Positions 17,250 through 26,126 are shown, numbered from the stretch's first letter. The stretch: 56,173 nucleotides of DNA from Maritimibacter sp. (GCA_002701395.1 NZVC01000039.1:1-56173), one strand, 5' to 3'. Notes: a model not told the origin generated them from the sequence alone. Program-made: numbers and translations.

Positions 17250-17738
17250 ATGACAAAGGCCAATTCATACGGCGAACTCGTCATCGGGTTGGCCTTTGCC
17301 CTCGGCGGCGTGGGTATCTACATCCACGCCGCCGGATTACGCTCGATGCCAGGCATGGCCGTCGGATCGGGGCTGTTCCCGAAGATCACCGGCGTGCTCA
17401 TGGTTCTGTTCGGGCTGATGCTGGCGGCGACCGCCGCCCGCGGCTTGCTGCGCGACAGCGGATCGCGGTCGGACAGCGGCGGCCCCGGCATTGCGCTTTC
17501 GGGCTATTCCATCATCGTCTTCCTCGGCCTGATCGTACTGACCGCGATCCTGCCGTCGGTCGGCTTTCTGCTGGGCGGCATCGTCTTCACGGCGCTTGTG
17601 TGCCGGTTGGGCGGCGCGGGCTGGATTGGCAGCGCGCTGTTCGGCATCGGCATGACGGTCGCACTATACGCCGTTTTCGTTCACGGCCTCGGCGTTCAGC
17701 TTCCGCGCGGTGTGCTGGGCGGACTGCTGGGAGTTTAG
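17250..17738 (+). CDS. tctB: TctB small membrane subunit (set 1)
   Basis: A protein of 162 residues with four hydrophobic segments (about 9-26, 42-60, 83-102 and 110-150). Length, topology and the position between tctC and tctA identify it as the poorly conserved small subunit of a tripartite tricarboxylate transporter. It starts 21 bases after tctC, and tctA follows after 3 bases. Confidence 0.85.
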   Translation: MTKANSYGELVIGLAFALGGVGIYIHAAGLRSMPGMAVGSGLFPKITGVLMVLFGLMLAATAARGLLRDSGSRSDSGGPGIALSGYSIIVFLGLIVLTAILPSVGFLLGGIVFTALVCRLGGAGWIGSALFGIGMTVALYAVFVHGLGVQLPRGVLGGLLGV

Positions 17739-17741
17739 ACG

Positions 17742-19250
17742 ATGATCGAATCGCTTCTTTCCGCCGCCGCACTGGTGTTCACCGCAGACACGCTGCTGGT
17801 GATCCTGCTGGCCTCGGCCTTCGGGCTGTTCGTGGGGTCGATGCCGGGACTGACCGCGACGATGGCCGCGGCGATCCTTGTGCCGATCACCTTCTACATG
17901 GACCCGGTCCCCGCCATCGCCGCGATCATCTCGTGTACCGCGATGGCGATCACGGCGGGCGATTTGCCGGGCACGCTGCTGCGCATCCCCGGCACGCCGG
18001 CCTCTGCCGCCTATGTCGAGGACGCCTACGGCATGACCAAGCGCGGCAAGGCCAGCCTTGCCATCGGTGTCGGCATCACTTCGGCGACCATCGGCGGCCT
18101 TGTCGGGTCGCTGCTGATCCTGTTCGCAGCGCCGTTCCTTGCGAAATTCGCGCTGGGCTTTTCGAGCTTCGAATACTTCTGGCTGGCGCTTCTGGGCCTC
18201 AGCTGCGCCGCGCTGGTATCCGGCGGCGGGGTGGCGAAGGGCCTGTTGTCGCTGCTTCTGGGCCTGTTCATCGCGCAGGTCGGGCTGGACCCGTTGATGG
18301 CCCAGCCGCGGTTCACCTTCGGGTCGTCCGAACTGGCAGGCGGCATCAGCTTCATCCCCGCGATGATCGGGATGTTCGCGCTGGCCGAGATCCTGCGTAA
18401 CGGCCGCTCTGGCGCCACGTTCAAGGATCAGGCGCGCGTCGGGAACCCGTTCAAGGGCGTCGGCGGCGTCCTGTTCAAGTTCCGCAAGAACCTGTTTCGC
18501 GGCGCTGGTATCGGTGCCGTCATCGGCGCGTTGCCGGGCGTCGGCGGCGACCTTGCCGCGTGGGTCACCTATGCGCTGGCCAAGCGGACGTCCAAGACAC
18601 CAGAGAAATTCGGCACCGGCCACCCCGAGGGTCTGGTCGAGGCGGGCGCAACCAACAACGCCGCGCTCAGTTCCGCGTGGATTCCCGCGATGGTCTTCGG
18701 CATCCCCGGCGACGCCGTGACCGCCATCGCGGTCGGCGTTCTGGTGATGAAGGGGATGGACCCCGGCCCGCAACTGCTGACGCTGAACCCGCAGAACTTC
18801 TACGCCGTGCTGTTGGTGTTCTTCCTTGCGAACCTGCTGCTGCTGCCGTTCGGCTTCGCGGCGGCCAAGGCGTCGCGCTATGTGTTCAGCGTGCCGCGCG
18901 CCTATCTCAACGCCGCGATCCTGCTGTTCTGTATCGTGGGGTCCTACGCCATCAACAATTCGATGTTCGGCGTCTGGGTGATGATCGTGCTGGGTCTAGT
19001 CGCCTACCTGCTCGAGGCGCACGGCTTCGCGGTCGCGCCCATCATTCTTGGCATCGTGCTGGGGCCATTGCTGGAAACCAATTTCACCACGTCGATGATG
19101 ATCGCGCGCGGTGATCTGCTGGCCTTCTTCGGGCGTCCGGTGGCGGCGGTGCTGGGGGTTGCGACGCTTGGGATCTGGGCGATGGTGATCACCTCGGCGG
19201 TCGTTCTGGCGCGCCGTCGCAAGCGCGAGACCGAAAGCCAGACCGCCTAA
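17742..19250 (+). CDS. tctA: TctA large permease subunit (set 1)
   Basis: A protein of 502 residues with about 12 hydrophobic helices. TctA signatures are clear: FGLFVGSMPGLTATMAAAILVPITFYMDP near the N-terminus, GDLPGTLLRIPGTPASAAYVEDAYGMTKRGKA, and in the second half GVGGDLAAWVTYALAKRTSK...FGTGHPEGLVEAGATNNA. TctA carries the substrate, driven by the ion gradient. The stop codon TAA lies in the loop of the terminator hairpin at 19237-19260. The tail faces tctA of set 2 only 19 bases away. Confidence 0.95.
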   Translation: MIESLLSAAALVFTADTLLVILLASAFGLFVGSMPGLTATMAAAILVPITFYMDPVPAIAAIISCTAMAITAGDLPGTLLRIPGTPASAAYVEDAYGMTKRGKASLAIGVGITSATIGGLVGSLLILFAAPFLAKFALGFSSFEYFWLALLGLSCAALVSGGGVAKGLLSLLLGLFIAQVGLDPLMAQPRFTFGSSELAGGISFIPAMIGMFALAEILRNGRSGATFKDQARVGNPFKGVGGVLFKFRKNLFRGAGIGAVIGALPGVGGDLAAWVTYALAKRTSKTPEKFGTGHPEGLVEAGATNNAALSSAWIPAMVFGIPGDAVTAIAVGVLVMKGMDPGPQLLTLNPQNFYAVLLVFFLANLLLLPFGFAAAKASRYVFSVPRAYLNAAILLFCIVGSYAINNSMFGVWVMIVLGLVAYLLEAHGFAVAPIILGIVLGPLLETNFTTSMMIARGDLLAFFGRPVAAVLGVATLGIWAMVITSAVVLARRRKRETESQTA

Positions 19251-19260
19251 GCGGTCTGGC
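19237..19260. terminator. Bidirectional hairpin between the two tctA genes
   Basis: GCCAGACCGC and GCGGTCTGGC form perfect 10-bp arms around CTAA, so the tctA(1) stop codon sits inside the loop. It serves the plus-strand operon and, being symmetrical, may also stop the minus-strand tctA(2) transcript, which ends at 19270. No clear T-run is seen on either side. Confidence 0.7.
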
Positions 19261-19269
19261 AGGTTCGTT

Positions 19270-20772
19270 TCAGTCCTCGGCCAGCCGCGCCCGGCGGCGG
19301 GCGATGTAGCCGGGGATCGCGATGCTGGCCACCAGCAGCAGCGTCAGCACAAGGAACGCGGCCGAGATCGGACGGTCGATGAAGGTGGTGATGTCCCCGC
19401 GAGAGAACAGCAGCGCGCGGCGGAAATGCTGTTCCAGCATCGGCCCAAGGATGAAGCCCATCAGCATCGGCGCGGGCGGATAGCCATAGGCGTTCATCAG
19501 GTAGCCGACGATGCCGAACACGATCACCGTCATCACGTCGAACGGGCTGTTGGCGACCGAGTAGACCCCGATGCAGATGAAGAACAGGATCGCCGGGAAC
19601 AGCAGGCGCTGCGGCACGGTCAGGATGCGGACCCAGAAGCCGATCAGCGGGATGTTCAGGATCAGCAGCATCAGGTTCCCGATCCAGAAGCTGACGACAA
19701 GACCCCAGAACAGGTCGGCGTTGGTGGTGAAGAACTCGGGGCGCGGGGTGATCCCGTGGATCATCATCGCACCCAGCAGCACCGCCATGCCCGCGTCGCC
19801 CGGAATGCCCAGCGACAGCGTCGGAATGAACGCGGCCTGCGTGGACGCGTTGTTGGCGGCCTCTGGGGCCGAGATGCCTTCGACCGCGCCTTGGCCGAAT
19901 TTCTCGGGCGTGCGCGAGACGCGCTTTTCGAAGGCATAGGCAAGGAAGGCGGCCAGCGTCGGACCTGCGCCGGGCAGGATGCCGACGAACGACCCGATGA
20001 TCGACCCGCGCACCGTGGGCTTCCACGTTTCCTTCATGTCCTTCTTGGTGGGCATCAGTTCCCGCAGACGCACCTTCTGCGGCGCAAGATCGCGCGGCTT
20101 GCCCGCGTTCTTCAGGATCTCGGCCACGCCGAACAGGCCCATCGCCATCGCAACAAGGCTTAGGCCGTCCTGCAGTTCTAGGATGCCAAAGGTGTAGCGG
20201 ATCGCGCCCGATGTCGGGTCCATCCCGACCGTGGACAGCAAAAGCCCCGCGACCACGCTGATCAGACCCTTCGCGGGCGAACCCAGCGACATTGTCGCGG
20301 CGGCGACCAGACCCAAGAGCATGATCGAGAAATACTCGGCCGACGAAAACTTCAGCGCCATCTGCCCAAGGGCCGGGGCGAAGCTCATGACCAGCACGAT
20401 GGCAAAGCAACCGCCGACGAACGAGGTGATCGTCGTGATGAACAGCGCGACACCGGCGCGGCCCTGCTTGGCCATCGGATAGCCGTCCAGCGCGGTGACG
20501 GCGGTGGTCGAGGTGCCGGGCAGGTTCAGCAGGATCGACGCGGTCGAGCCGCCGTACTGGGCGCCGTAGAAGATACCGGCAAGCATGATCAGCGCGCTCA
20601 TCGGCTCAAGGTGGTACGTGATCGGCAGGGTCATCGCGACGGCGGCCAGCGGGCCGATGCCGGGCAGGACGCCGATGAACATGCCGACGGACACGCCGAT
20701 CAGGCAGAACAGCAGGGCCTCGCCGGTGATGGCGACATCAAGCCCAAGGGCGATACCGGACAAAAGATCCAT
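19270..20772 (-). CDS. tctA: TctA large permease subunit (set 2)
   Basis: A protein of 500 residues with about 12 membrane segments and the TctA signatures VGMFIGVLPGIGPLAAVAMTLPITYHLEP, FYGAQYGGSTASILLNLPGTSTTAVTALDGYPMAKQGRA and LPGAGPTLAAFLAYAFEKRVSRTPEKFGQGAVEGISAPEAANNA. It differs clearly from the set 1 protein (APEAANNA against VEAGATNNA), so the sets are not a recent duplication. It is the last gene of the SDR-tctB-tctA operon; its receptor is probably encoded divergently at 23687. Confidence 0.95.
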   Translation of the reverse strand: MDLLSGIALGLDVAITGEALLFCLIGVSVGMFIGVLPGIGPLAAVAMTLPITYHLEPMSALIMLAGIFYGAQYGGSTASILLNLPGTSTTAVTALDGYPMAKQGRAGVALFITTITSFVGGCFAIVLVMSFAPALGQMALKFSSAEYFSIMLLGLVAAATMSLGSPAKGLISVVAGLLLSTVGMDPTSGAIRYTFGILELQDGLSLVAMAMGLFGVAEILKNAGKPRDLAPQKVRLRELMPTKKDMKETWKPTVRGSIIGSFVGILPGAGPTLAAFLAYAFEKRVSRTPEKFGQGAVEGISAPEAANNASTQAAFIPTLSLGIPGDAGMAVLLGAMMIHGITPRPEFFTTNADLFWGLVVSFWIGNLMLLILNIPLIGFWVRILTVPQRLLFPAILFFICIGVYSVANSPFDVMTVIVFGIVGYLMNAYGYPPAPMLMGFILGPMLEQHFRRALLFSRGDITTFIDRPISAAFLVLTLLLVASIAIPGYIARRRARLAED

Positions 20773-20775
20773 GTG

Positions 20776-21222
20776 TCAGCTCCCGAAGACGGCGATCGGG
20801 ATGCCGATGCCACGAATAAAGATGAGATAGCCGACCAGCGTGACGCCAGCGGCGAGCAGCACGGTTTCCAGCAGTGTGATCTCGCGCTCGGACTGGGCCG
20901 CGATGGCGACCAGCGCGAAGGTCGAGACGACAAAGCCCACGCGGTCGATCAGCAGCACCCAGATGACGATGGCGCCCATGATCAGCGCGAAGGGCCGGAA
21001 CCGCAGGTCCAAAGTGACCTTGTCGGCCAGCCTCCCTTGCCACGCCGCGATCAGGCCCAGCAGCACCAGCATCACGCCAAGCGCGATGGGGACAAAGCCG
21101 GGGCCCATGCGGACGATCGTGCCGAAGGCGTAGTTCCCGGCGATGACGATGGCGGCAAGTCCGATGACGGCCCAGACAAGGGCTGCCGCGATTTCCTGCC
21201 GGTTGTGTTCGGGGCGCTTCAT
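20776..21222 (-). CDS. tctB: TctB small membrane subunit (set 2)
   Basis: A protein of 148 residues with four hydrophobic segments. ATG 21222 overlaps the SDR stop codon (ATGA), which shows translational coupling, and tctA begins 3 bases after its stop. The weakly conserved sequence, size and position identify TctB. Confidence 0.85.
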   Translation of the reverse strand: MKRPEHNRQEIAAALVWAVIGLAAIVIAGNYAFGTIVRMGPGFVPIALGVMLVLLGLIAAWQGRLADKVTLDLRFRPFALIMGAIVIWVLLIDRVGFVVSTFALVAIAAQSEREITLLETVLLAAGVTLVGYLIFIRGIGIPIAVFGS

Positions 21223-21941
21223 GTCGGCGACCTCTCTGACTGGGACGCGACGAGCGAGGCTCCGCCGCACTGGGTTATGGTCTGCCCGGTGATCGCGCCC
21301 GCGTCCACCGAGGTCAGGAAAGCGACCGTTGCCGCGACCTCTTCGGGGCGGATCACGCGGCCGAAGGGAAGCGGGCGCACCGGCGCGTCGGCACGGGCGG
21401 GGTCGCGAAGCTGCGGTGTGTCCGTGGCGGCGGGGGCCACCACGTTGACGGTGATGCCGCGCGCCACATGCTCTGCCGCAAGCGAACGTGCAAGCCCGTC
21501 CAGCGCCGCCTTGCTCGCGGAATAGTATCCGCGTCCGGGCCTGCCTTGGGCGGCGCGGGACGACAGCAGCACGACGCGGCCGCGCCCGTCGGGCATGTCC
21601 GGGATCAGCGTCCGCGACAGCCGGTGCGCCGCGCCGACGTGCAGGGTCCACAGCGCGGTGCCCGCGTCGGCGTCGGTCTGCGCGTTGTCGGCGCGCATGA
21701 TGCCTGCGGCGTGAACGAAAGCATGGGCGGTGGTGCCGGCCAGTTGCGTCACCGCGTCTTCGATCCCTGCGACGGTGGCAAGATCGGCGCGGACGCAGCC
21801 GGTCAGGGGCGTGTCGGCGGGGGGCTCGGAAATGTCGACGCCAAGGACGGACCAGCCGTCAGAGGCAAGCCGATGTGCCACCGCGCGGCCAATGCCCGAC
21901 GCAACGCCGGTCACCACGGCAAGGGGGGCGGAACCGCTCAC
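21219..21941 (-). CDS. SDR-family oxidoreductase at the head of the Tct-2 operon
   Basis: A protein of about 240 residues from GTG 21941, chosen because the SDR fold begins directly there (SGSAPLAVVTGVASGIGRAVAHRL). The open frame continues upstream without a clear ribosome binding site, so the start is uncertain. The cofactor loop TGVASGIG, an HAAG in place of NNAG, a VVLLSSRAA serine strand, and Tyr/Lys in YYSASKAALDG are present. The C-terminus GQTITQCGGASLV replaces the usual VDGG. It is co-transcribed with tctB and tctA under the operator at 22045, so it likely acts on the transported compound or an early intermediate. Confidence 0.82.
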   Translation of the reverse strand: MSGSAPLAVVTGVASGIGRAVAHRLASDGWSVLGVDISEPPADTPLTGCVRADLATVAGIEDAVTQLAGTTAHAFVHAAGIMRADNAQTDADAGTALWTLHVGAAHRLSRTLIPDMPDGRGRVVLLSSRAAQGRPGRGYYSASKAALDGLARSLAAEHVARGITVNVVAPAATDTPQLRDPARADAPVRPLPFGRVIRPEEVAATVAFLTSVDAGAITGQTITQCGGASLVASQSERSPT

Positions 21942-22044
21942 GGGTTGAACCGGATGCGACGGTTGCACGGGGAAGGAAACGGACGTTGCGAGGGCATGGG
22001 CACCAGTCGTTACAGTTGTCTCTGGAATGGCAAGACCGGGCGCA

Positions 22045-22056
22045 ACTGTCAACAGT
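22045..22056. promoter_or_regulatory. GntR-type operator at the SDR-tctBA promoter
   Basis: ACTGTCAACAGT (minus strand ACTGTTGACAGT) has perfect ACTGT/ACAGT arms around TG. On the minus strand its TTGACA can serve as a -35 box with CATTCC after 17 bases as a poor -10. The region 21942-22244 (303 bases) contains no gene and holds the divergent promoters of the SDR and flavoprotein operons. Confidence 0.6.
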
Positions 22057-22222
22057 ATGAGCGTCAGGTGCCCGTCGGGTCGGGGGGAAGTTGTCGGAAT
22101 GGATAGCGATTTTCTTTCGTTATCGTGCGAAAATGCACTGCAATTGCGCGGAAACCAGTGCGCGAGGGCCAAATGCACCGTCCTTCACAGAAGGCGTTGA
22201 CCTCCGGCGCGACTCTTCGCAT

Positions 22223-22234
22223 AGTGTTGACACT
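22223..22234. promoter_or_regulatory. GntR-type operator at the flavoprotein promoter
   Basis: AGTGTTGACACT has perfect AGTGT/ACACT arms around TG. It overlaps the -10 region of a candidate promoter TTGACC (22197-22202), 17 bases, CATAGT (22220-22225), and ends 10 bases before the start codon. A repressor bound here would block transcription start. Confidence 0.65.
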
Positions 22235-22244
22235 TTGAAAAGGT

Positions 22245-23690
22245 ATGACCGTGACCCTGACGACCGCTGCGACGCCGGAAACCCCTGATATCGAGGTCGA
22301 CGTTCTTGTCGTCGGCGGCGGTGGCTGCGGTCTGGTCGCCGCGATTGCAGCCGATGCGGCGGGGGCCTCGGTCGCGGTGCTGGAAAAGCAGTCCCGGCTG
22401 GCCGGGAACACGGCGCTGTCCAGCGGTTCGATCCCCGGTGCGGGCACGCGGCTTCAGGCCGCTGCCGGTGTCACGGACGGGCCGGACGTGTTTCGCGACG
22501 ACCTGATGCGCGTCAGCGGACCCCATGATGCAGACCACCTGACCGAGCGGCTGGCCGGACTTTCGGCAGAGCTTGTCGAATGGCTGATCGACGAGGCTCA
22601 TGTCGGCCTGACGCTCGTCGCCGGATACAAACACGTCGGACATTCCGTCACGCGTCTGCACGCGCCGCTCTCGCGCACGGGCGCGGACCTGATGGCGGAT
22701 CTCGAGGCAGAGGCCGAGCGTCGCGGCATCCCCGTCGCACCCGGCCAGCCCGTGGTCGAATTGACCGTCGCCGACGGCCGTGTGACCGGCGCGATTGCCC
22801 GCGACCCCGATGGCCGCGAAAGCCGGATCGGCGCCAAGGCGGTGATCCTTGCGACGAACGGATTCGGCGGCGCGCGCGATCTGGTGGCAGAGCTGTGCCC
22901 CGGCGCGCAGGCGGCGACCTATGCGGGTGCGACCGGCTCGACCGGCGAGGCGCTGCGGTGGGGCAGGGCGCTGGGCGCCCGCACCGGAAATCTTGGGGCG
23001 TATCAAGGCCACGCCGGACTGGCCGCGCGCAGCGGCGTGCTGGTGACGTGGACCGTGGTCGAGCGTGGCGGCTTCGTCGTCGACGCAAGCGGTCAGCGCA
23101 TCGGGGACGAGACGCTGGGCTATTCCGCCTTCGCCGGGGTCGAGCTTGCCGCCACCGGGCCGCTTTTCATGGTATATGATGCAAGGATCGAGGCCGACGT
23201 GGCCGCCGGTCAGCCCGAGTTCGCCGAGATCGCGCGCATGGGCGATGCGGTGGCCGGGACAACGGCGGGCGAACTGGCACAGGCCATCGGCGTGCCGGGC
23301 GATGCGCTGGCCGCGACCATCGACGCCGCGGCCGACGCCGCCGGGCAGGCCGATGCCTTCGGGCGGACGGCGTGGGGTCTTGGCGCGCTGCAGGCGCCGT
23401 ACCGGGCGACGCGGATCACCCCGGCGCTGTTCCACACCCAAGGCGGCCTTGCCGTGGACCGGGACGCCCGGGTGATCGGCGCGGACGGGGCACCGATCCC
23501 CGGTCTGTATGCCGGGGGTGGTGCAGCCACGGGGATAAGCGGCCGCGATGGCGGCAATGGGTATGTTTCGGGCAACGGGCTGCTTTCGGCGCTCGGGCTC
23601 GGGCTTATAGCCGGACGAAGCGCGGTGGCGGACGCCGCTGTGCCGGACGGCGAACCGAACCTTAAAGTTCAACAAGGAGTAACGACATGA
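22245..23690 (+). CDS. FAD-dependent dehydrogenase, fumarate reductase flavoprotein family
   Basis: A protein of 481 residues, similar in length to tricarballylate dehydrogenase and other stand-alone flavoproteins of this family. The FAD loop is DVLVVGGGGCGLVAAIAA (about 19-36), followed by LAGNTALSSGSIPGAGTRLQ; GAKAVILATNGFGG lies mid-protein, and the C-terminal FAD segment is PIPGLYAGGGAATGISGRDGGNGYVSGNGLLSAL. Members form or reduce a C=C bond next to a carboxylate or ketone. AAAAGG is only one base before ATG 22245 but seven before an in-frame GTG at 22251, which may be the true start. It overlaps the receptor gene by ATGA. Confidence 0.85.
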   Translation: MTVTLTTAATPETPDIEVDVLVVGGGGCGLVAAIAADAAGASVAVLEKQSRLAGNTALSSGSIPGAGTRLQAAAGVTDGPDVFRDDLMRVSGPHDADHLTERLAGLSAELVEWLIDEAHVGLTLVAGYKHVGHSVTRLHAPLSRTGADLMADLEAEAERRGIPVAPGQPVVELTVADGRVTGAIARDPDGRESRIGAKAVILATNGFGGARDLVAELCPGAQAATYAGATGSTGEALRWGRALGARTGNLGAYQGHAGLAARSGVLVTWTVVERGGFVVDASGQRIGDETLGYSAFAGVELAATGPLFMVYDARIEADVAAGQPEFAEIARMGDAVAGTTAGELAQAIGVPGDALAATIDAAADAAGQADAFGRTAWGLGALQAPYRATRITPALFHTQGGLAVDRDARVIGADGAPIPGLYAGGGAATGISGRDGGNGYVSGNGLLSALGLGLIAGRSAVADAAVPDGEPNLKVQQGVTT

Positions 23691-24640
23691 ACACCAAACT
23701 TACCGGCCTTCTCGCCGGCGCCGCGCTGGCGCTGGGCGTGACCGCGGCCGCTGCGCAGGACTATCCGACGCGCGCGATCACGATCATCGTGCCTTATTCG
23801 CCGGGTTCGACCGACACCATGGCCCGCACGCTGGCCGAAAGCATGTCGCAGGAACTGGGCCAGCCCGTCGTGGTCGAGACCCGTCCCGGCGCCGGTGGCA
23901 CCGTTGGCGGCGCTGCTGTCGCGAATGCCGATGCCGATGGCTACACCCTGCTGTTCGCGGTTTCGTCGGTTCAGACCGTTGCGCCGCACCAGCGTGACCT
24001 GCCCTACGGCTTCGACGATCTGGCGCCGGTGGCGCGGGTTGCTGTCGGCCCGAACATGATGGCCGCCCGCAACGGCGCGCCGTTCTCGACGATCGAAGAA
24101 CTGGTGGCCTACGCCAAGGAAAACCCGGGCGCGGTCAGCTACGGTTCCGCCGGCACCGGCGGCGCGACCCACATCGCGGCCGAAGCCTTTGCCCGCGCCG
24201 CCGGGATCGAGCTGTTCCACATTCCCTTCGACGGCGTGACACCTGCGGTCGCTTCGACCGTTGCCGGTGACGTGGATCTGGTTCTTGGCTTTGCCTCGGC
24301 GATCCTGCCGCAGGCCGAAGGCGGCAACCTTGTCGCGCTGGCCCAGCTGAGCGAAGAGCGTACCGCCGTCGCGCCCGACACGCCGACCCTGATCGAAGGT
24401 GGCGTCGAACTGGCCCTGCCGCCCAACACGGGCCTGTGGGCGCCGGCCGGCACTCCCGAAGACGTGATCGCCACGCTGTCGGCCGCTGTCGAGGTTGCCG
24501 CGTCCAGCGAAAGCTTCACCACCTTCACCACCAGCGGTCTGACCGCTGTCGACTATGCCGACTCGGCCGAGTTCACCGAGGTTCTTAAGGCCGAAGACGC
24601 GTTCTTCGCGGACCTTCTGCCGACGCTGAACATCGAGTAA
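23687..24640 (+). CDS. tctC: TctC-type solute-binding protein (set 2 receptor)
   Basis: A protein of 317 residues, translationally coupled to the flavoprotein (ATGA at 23687) and preceded by AACAAGGAGTAACG. The signal peptide ends about AAAAQ (residue 25). DYPTRAITIIVPYSPGSTDTMARTLAES, VVVETRPGAGGTVGGAAVANADADGYTLLFAV and YGSAGTGGATHIAAEAFARAAG are typical TctC elements. With no membrane subunits beside it, it most likely serves the TctAB pair at 19270-21222, which shares the same operator. A strong terminator follows. Confidence 0.92.
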   Translation: MNTKLTGLLAGAALALGVTAAAAQDYPTRAITIIVPYSPGSTDTMARTLAESMSQELGQPVVVETRPGAGGTVGGAAVANADADGYTLLFAVSSVQTVAPHQRDLPYGFDDLAPVARVAVGPNMMAARNGAPFSTIEELVAYAKENPGAVSYGSAGTGGATHIAAEAFARAAGIELFHIPFDGVTPAVASTVAGDVDLVLGFASAILPQAEGGNLVALAQLSEERTAVAPDTPTLIEGGVELALPPNTGLWAPAGTPEDVIATLSAAVEVAASSESFTTFTTSGLTAVDYADSAEFTEVLKAEDAFFADLLPTLNIE

Positions 24641-24678
24641 TCGGCCCGCGCGTTTCTCTTCCCGCGTAGACGGCCGAG

Positions 24679-24708
24679 GGGGCGGACAGCAATGTCCGCC
24701 CCTTTTTT
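24679..24708 (+). terminator. Rho-independent terminator after the tctC (set 2) gene
   Basis: GGGGCGGACA pairs perfectly with TGTCCGCCCC around GCAA and is followed by TTTTTT, 38 bases after the stop codon. Confidence 0.92.
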
Positions 24709-24886
24709 CGTGTGCGTTTCGGTTCCCAGAGGGCAGGGGGCACGGGCCGCGAAGCTTGACAAAACGCGGTCGATGGGGCGGATTCCGGGCGTGCGGTACG
24801 ATCCGGCCTTGGGCGATGCGCCCGGCCAACACCGCATCGCGCCGAAGCCGACCGCTTTGCGTGACGCCAGAACAGGGAAGAATGCG

Positions 24887-25111
24887 ATGCTTCGTCTTTC
24901 ATCGGTCTTGATCGGGTTGACCGTGGCCCTTGCCGGGTGCGGCGGGACCGTGTCCTACAGCCCGGACGAAGGCATCCCGGTCCCCGGCGTGCGTTTCACC
25001 GGCACCGCCGTGATGGGTGTCGTCGGCGGGTCCGACCAGCCGACGCGGTTCCTGTCCGGCTTGAAACGCAACAAGCGCGAGATCGAGGGCAGCGGATACA
25101 GCGGCCCCTGA
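24887..25111 (+). CDS. Small lipoprotein of unknown function
   Basis: A protein of 74 residues. MLRLSSVLIGLTVALAGC ends in a lipobox (LAGC, Cys18), so the mature protein should be a 57-residue lipid-anchored peptide. It has a glycine-rich start (GGTVSYSPDEGIPVPGVRFTG) and a basic segment (LKRNKREIEG). AGGGAAG precedes ATG 24887, and a TTGACA at 24756 may be its -35 box. I recognise no family. It stands alone between two terminators and has no evident link to the neighbouring catabolic genes. Confidence 0.6.
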   Translation: MLRLSSVLIGLTVALAGCGGTVSYSPDEGIPVPGVRFTGTAVMGVVGGSDQPTRFLSGLKRNKREIEGSGYSGP

Positions 25112-25151
25112 CGGCGGTTCGACCGCCCGACCACAGTTCCGTTCCACGAAA

Positions 25152-25182
25152 AAGGGGCACCCGGTCAATCCGCGTGCCCCTT
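25152..25182. terminator. Terminator hairpin between convergent genes
   Basis: AAGGGGCAC and GTGCCCCTT pair over 9 bp with a 13-base loop; CGTTT follows on the plus strand and TTTTCGTGG on the minus strand. It can end both the lipoprotein transcript and the leftward GntR-lyase transcript, whose last gene stops at 25215. Confidence 0.75.
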
Positions 25183-25214
25183 CGTTTCACCGTGAGTGGT
25201 GTGCGTGGCGGACC

Positions 25215-26126
25215 TTAGTCCGCCGGAATTTCCACGCCGTCCAGATCGTTGAAGCGCGCTTCCAGATCGCGGAATTCGTTGAAGCCCATCAGGCCCCAGA
25301 TGTCGTCGATCGACGCCATCAGGTCGGGGCGGTCGACCACCTCGCCGGTGGGGATCGCTTCCTTCAGGGTGGCCAGCACCGTTTCCATCGCCTTCAGCGC
25401 GGCGGCGGGCAGCATCCGGGGCAGGGTGACCCGGCGCACGCCCAGTTCCTTCATCCGCGCGATCGGGATCAGCGGCGTCGTGGGGCGCGACCGCAGGCCG
25501 AAGCCCATGTTGACCGACACTGGGATGTCCACCGCGTCGACCAGCGCCTTGATCTGGTCCTCGCCCTTGATGGCGTCGGCGAAGATCAGGTCGGCGCCCG
25601 CCTTCTCGTACAGCTTGGCGCGCTTGATGGCGCCTTCCAGCCCTTCCAGCGCGATCGCGTCGGTGCGGGCGAGGATGACAAAGTCGTCGTCACGGCGCGC
25701 GTCGCAGGCGGCCTCGATCTTGCGCGCCATCTCGCGCATGTCGATGACGTCCTTGCCCGCCATGTGACCGCATCGCTTCGGCGATACCTGGTCCTCGATG
25801 TTGATGCCGGCGACGCCGGTGTCCTCGAACCGGCGGGTGGCGTGCCACACGGTGGCGGGGTTGCCATAGCCGGTATCGGCATCGGCCATGACCGGGATCG
25901 ACACGCTGTCCGCGATCATGCGGCAGGCGTCGAGGTTGTCGGTCAGGCCCATGATGCCGACGTCTTCCATCCCCATGCGCGAGTTGGCAAGCCCCGCGCC
26001 GGTGGTGCAGGCCGTCTTGAAGCCCATCTTCTCGACAAGGCGCACGCTGTAGCCGTCGTAGACGCCGGGCGAGACAAGGATGTCGTCTCCGGCAAGAAGT
26101 TCGCGAATGCGCTTGGTGGGTTTCAC
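25215..26126 (-). CDS. Isocitrate lyase/PEP mutase-family lyase
   Basis: A protein of 303 residues from GTG 26126, coupled to the GntR stop codon (GTGA) and preceded by AAAGGACACCCACGC. It has the superfamily's metal segment ADADTGYGN (81-89), the catalytic loop EDQVSPKRCGHMAGK with Cys119, and RTDAIALEGLEGAIKRA. In length and loop it fits 2-methylisocitrate lyase, 2,3-dimethylmalate lyase or oxaloacetate decarboxylase rather than true isocitrate lyase (over 400 residues). No methylcitrate synthase is nearby. With the aconitase at 26937 it probably cleaves a hydrated, substituted malate or isocitrate to a 2-oxo acid or glyoxylate plus a second acid (inference). Confidence 0.85.
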   Translation of the reverse strand: MKPTKRIRELLAGDDILVSPGVYDGYSVRLVEKMGFKTACTTGAGLANSRMGMEDVGIMGLTDNLDACRMIADSVSIPVMADADTGYGNPATVWHATRRFEDTGVAGINIEDQVSPKRCGHMAGKDVIDMREMARKIEAACDARRDDDFVILARTDAIALEGLEGAIKRAKLYEKAGADLIFADAIKGEDQIKALVDAVDIPVSVNMGFGLRSRPTTPLIPIARMKELGVRRVTLPRMLPAAALKAMETVLATLKEAIPTGEVVDRPDLMASIDDIWGLMGFNEFRDLEARFNDLDGVEIPAD

